This document shows, in pieces, positions 32,177-32,674 of a DNA stretch of 32,674 nucleotides. The position numbers were made by a program, and so were the translations under genes. How positions within the stretch are numbered: the first letter of the stretch is position 1; each line of letters begins with the position of its first letter. Source of the DNA: Spirochaetota bacterium. Its GTDB lineage: Bacteria > Spirochaetota > Spirochaetia > Treponematales > UBA12059. The notes below the pieces were generated by a model. The model was given only the letters and a program-made list of their open reading frames with translations. It ran no database searches and was not told the DNA's origin. Where the stretch lies: positions 1 through 32,674 of the forward strand of contig JAKPMS010000022.1 of assembly GCA_029548805.1 (NCBI GenBank), written 5' to 3'.

Positions 32177-32623
32177 ATGAGCGACTTTAATCTATACCGG
32201 CCAGAAGGAGCCTCCCGCCCCAAGAAAATTGTAGGGCGTGGCCGTGGTTCCGGCATGGGGGGAACCGCGGGCAAAGGCCACAAGGGCCAGCAGTCCAGGT
32301 CGGGAGCGCAGATATACCCTGGTTTTGAAGGCGGTCAGATGCCTTTGTACAGGCGACTGGCCATACGCGGTTTTAACAACAAGCGTTTCAGGGTGGATTT
32401 TCAGATTGTAAACCTGTTTGACATTGAATCCAGTTTTGAAGCCGGCGAAATAGTTGATGTTGTATCGCTGATGGCTAAAGGCCTTGCAAAAAAGGCTCAA
32501 AAACCGGTTAAAATTCTTGGAGATGGCAAAATAAGCAAAGCTCTTACCTTCATGGTAGACAAGGTTTCGGCATCTGCCAGGGCAAAAATTGAAGCTGCCG
32601 GCGGAAAAATCGAAACTCCCTGA
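32177..32623 (+). CDS. rplO: 50S ribosomal protein L15
   Basis: 148 aa, normal length. It has the Gly-rich N-terminal extension (RGRGSGMGGTAGKGHKGQQS, RSGAQIYPGFEGGQMPLYRR) that penetrates 23S rRNA, and a globular C-terminal part ending KIEAAGGKIETP. A late 50S assembly protein. AAGGAG is 8 bases before the ATG. A 33 bp gap separates it from the next start codon. Confidence 0.98.
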   Translation: MSDFNLYRPEGASRPKKIVGRGRGSGMGGTAGKGHKGQQSRSGAQIYPGFEGGQMPLYRRLAIRGFNNKRFRVDFQIVNLFDIESSFEAGEIVDVVSLMAKGLAKKAQKPVKILGDGKISKALTFMVDKVSASARAKIEAAGGKIETP

Positions 32624-32656
32624 TTACTGAAAAATCAAGAAAGAAGGCAGTAGCCA

Positions 32657-32661
32657 ATGGC
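32657..32661 (+). CDS. secY: Presumed secY start codon, truncated at the contig end
   Basis: ATG at 32657 lies 33 bp after rplO with AAGAAGG about 9 bases upstream, where secY is found in nearly all S10-spc operons. Only ATGGC can be trusted, because the following 13 bases match a sequencing adapter. The identity rests on gene order alone. Confidence 0.4.
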
Positions 32662-32674
32662 AGATCGGAAGAGC
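32662..32674. other. Illumina TruSeq adapter remnant at the contig end
   Basis: The last 13 bases, AGATCGGAAGAGC, are identical to the common start of Illumina TruSeq adapters and end exactly at the sequence terminus. This is best explained as untrimmed adapter incorporated in the assembly, not genome sequence. Confidence 0.9.

Overview
The window looks like a chromosomal contig end from a spirochaete, most likely a Treponema-like member of Spirochaetales. The grounds are indirect: a receptor with a 7TM-DISM-like membrane part and a SpoIIE-like domain, a bactofilin/M23 pair next to YaaR and RicT, a periplasmic lipoprotein fusing cyclophilin and FKBP domains, PEGA-repeat and small barrel-like exported proteins, heavy use of ATA and AGG codons, and the classic S10-spc ribosomal operon. 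No rRNA, tRNA, CRISPR array or transposase gene was seen. No species call is possible without a database.

Layout. 1-1818: 5' part of htpG and a metallo-beta-lactamase-fold hydrolase, both minus strand. 1932-4911: plus-strand cluster of M23 peptidase, bactofilin, YaaR (DUF327) and RicT, with a 23-codon overlapping ORF bridging YaaR and RicT. 4926-7036: minus-strand cyclophilin-FKBP lipoprotein and a PEGA-repeat protein, separated by a good terminator. 7254-9855: exported barrel-like protein, then an Uup-like ABC-F ATPase. 9897-12673: minus-strand pmbA/tldE and tldD, overlapping by 4 bp. 12851-15731: trkA-trkH potassium uptake pair, overlapping by 11 bp. 15776-17110: CHASE-GGDEF diguanylate cyclase (minus). 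17213-20135: receptor with a degenerate SpoIIE-type phosphatase domain, then a protein with a PD-(D/E)XK-like core and a winged-helix-like tail. 20403-23155: aminotransferase (minus) and MATE exporter (plus). 23258-32674: promoter, about 160 nt of GC-rich structured leader, then rpsJ-rplC-rplD-rplW-rplB-rpsS-rplV-rpsC-rplP-rpmC-rpsQ-rplN-rplX-rplE-rpsN-rpsH-rplF-rplR-rpsE-rpmD-rplO and the first bases of the next gene, presumably secY.

The most unusual signal is a family of inverted-repeat elements. Between the convergent genes at 20135 and 20403 lie two tandem elements of 124 and 125 bp (A and B). Each has perfect 21-24 bp inverted arms around a conserved interior. The arms of A and B differ from each other at 8 of 21 positions, yet every difference is matched by the complementary change in the partner arm. 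Arms beginning TAGTTCC and fitting TAGTTCCNNNAANCTT also occur as a degenerate pair at 21545-21712 and as single arms at 918-939 and 7901-7923. I do not recognise this family.

The last 13 bases (32662-32674) are exactly the start of the Illumina TruSeq adapter and should not be read as genome sequence. The ribosomal cluster is one co-directional transcription unit with gaps mostly under 20 bp. The other genes are housekeeping, envelope, signalling and transport functions in short units.
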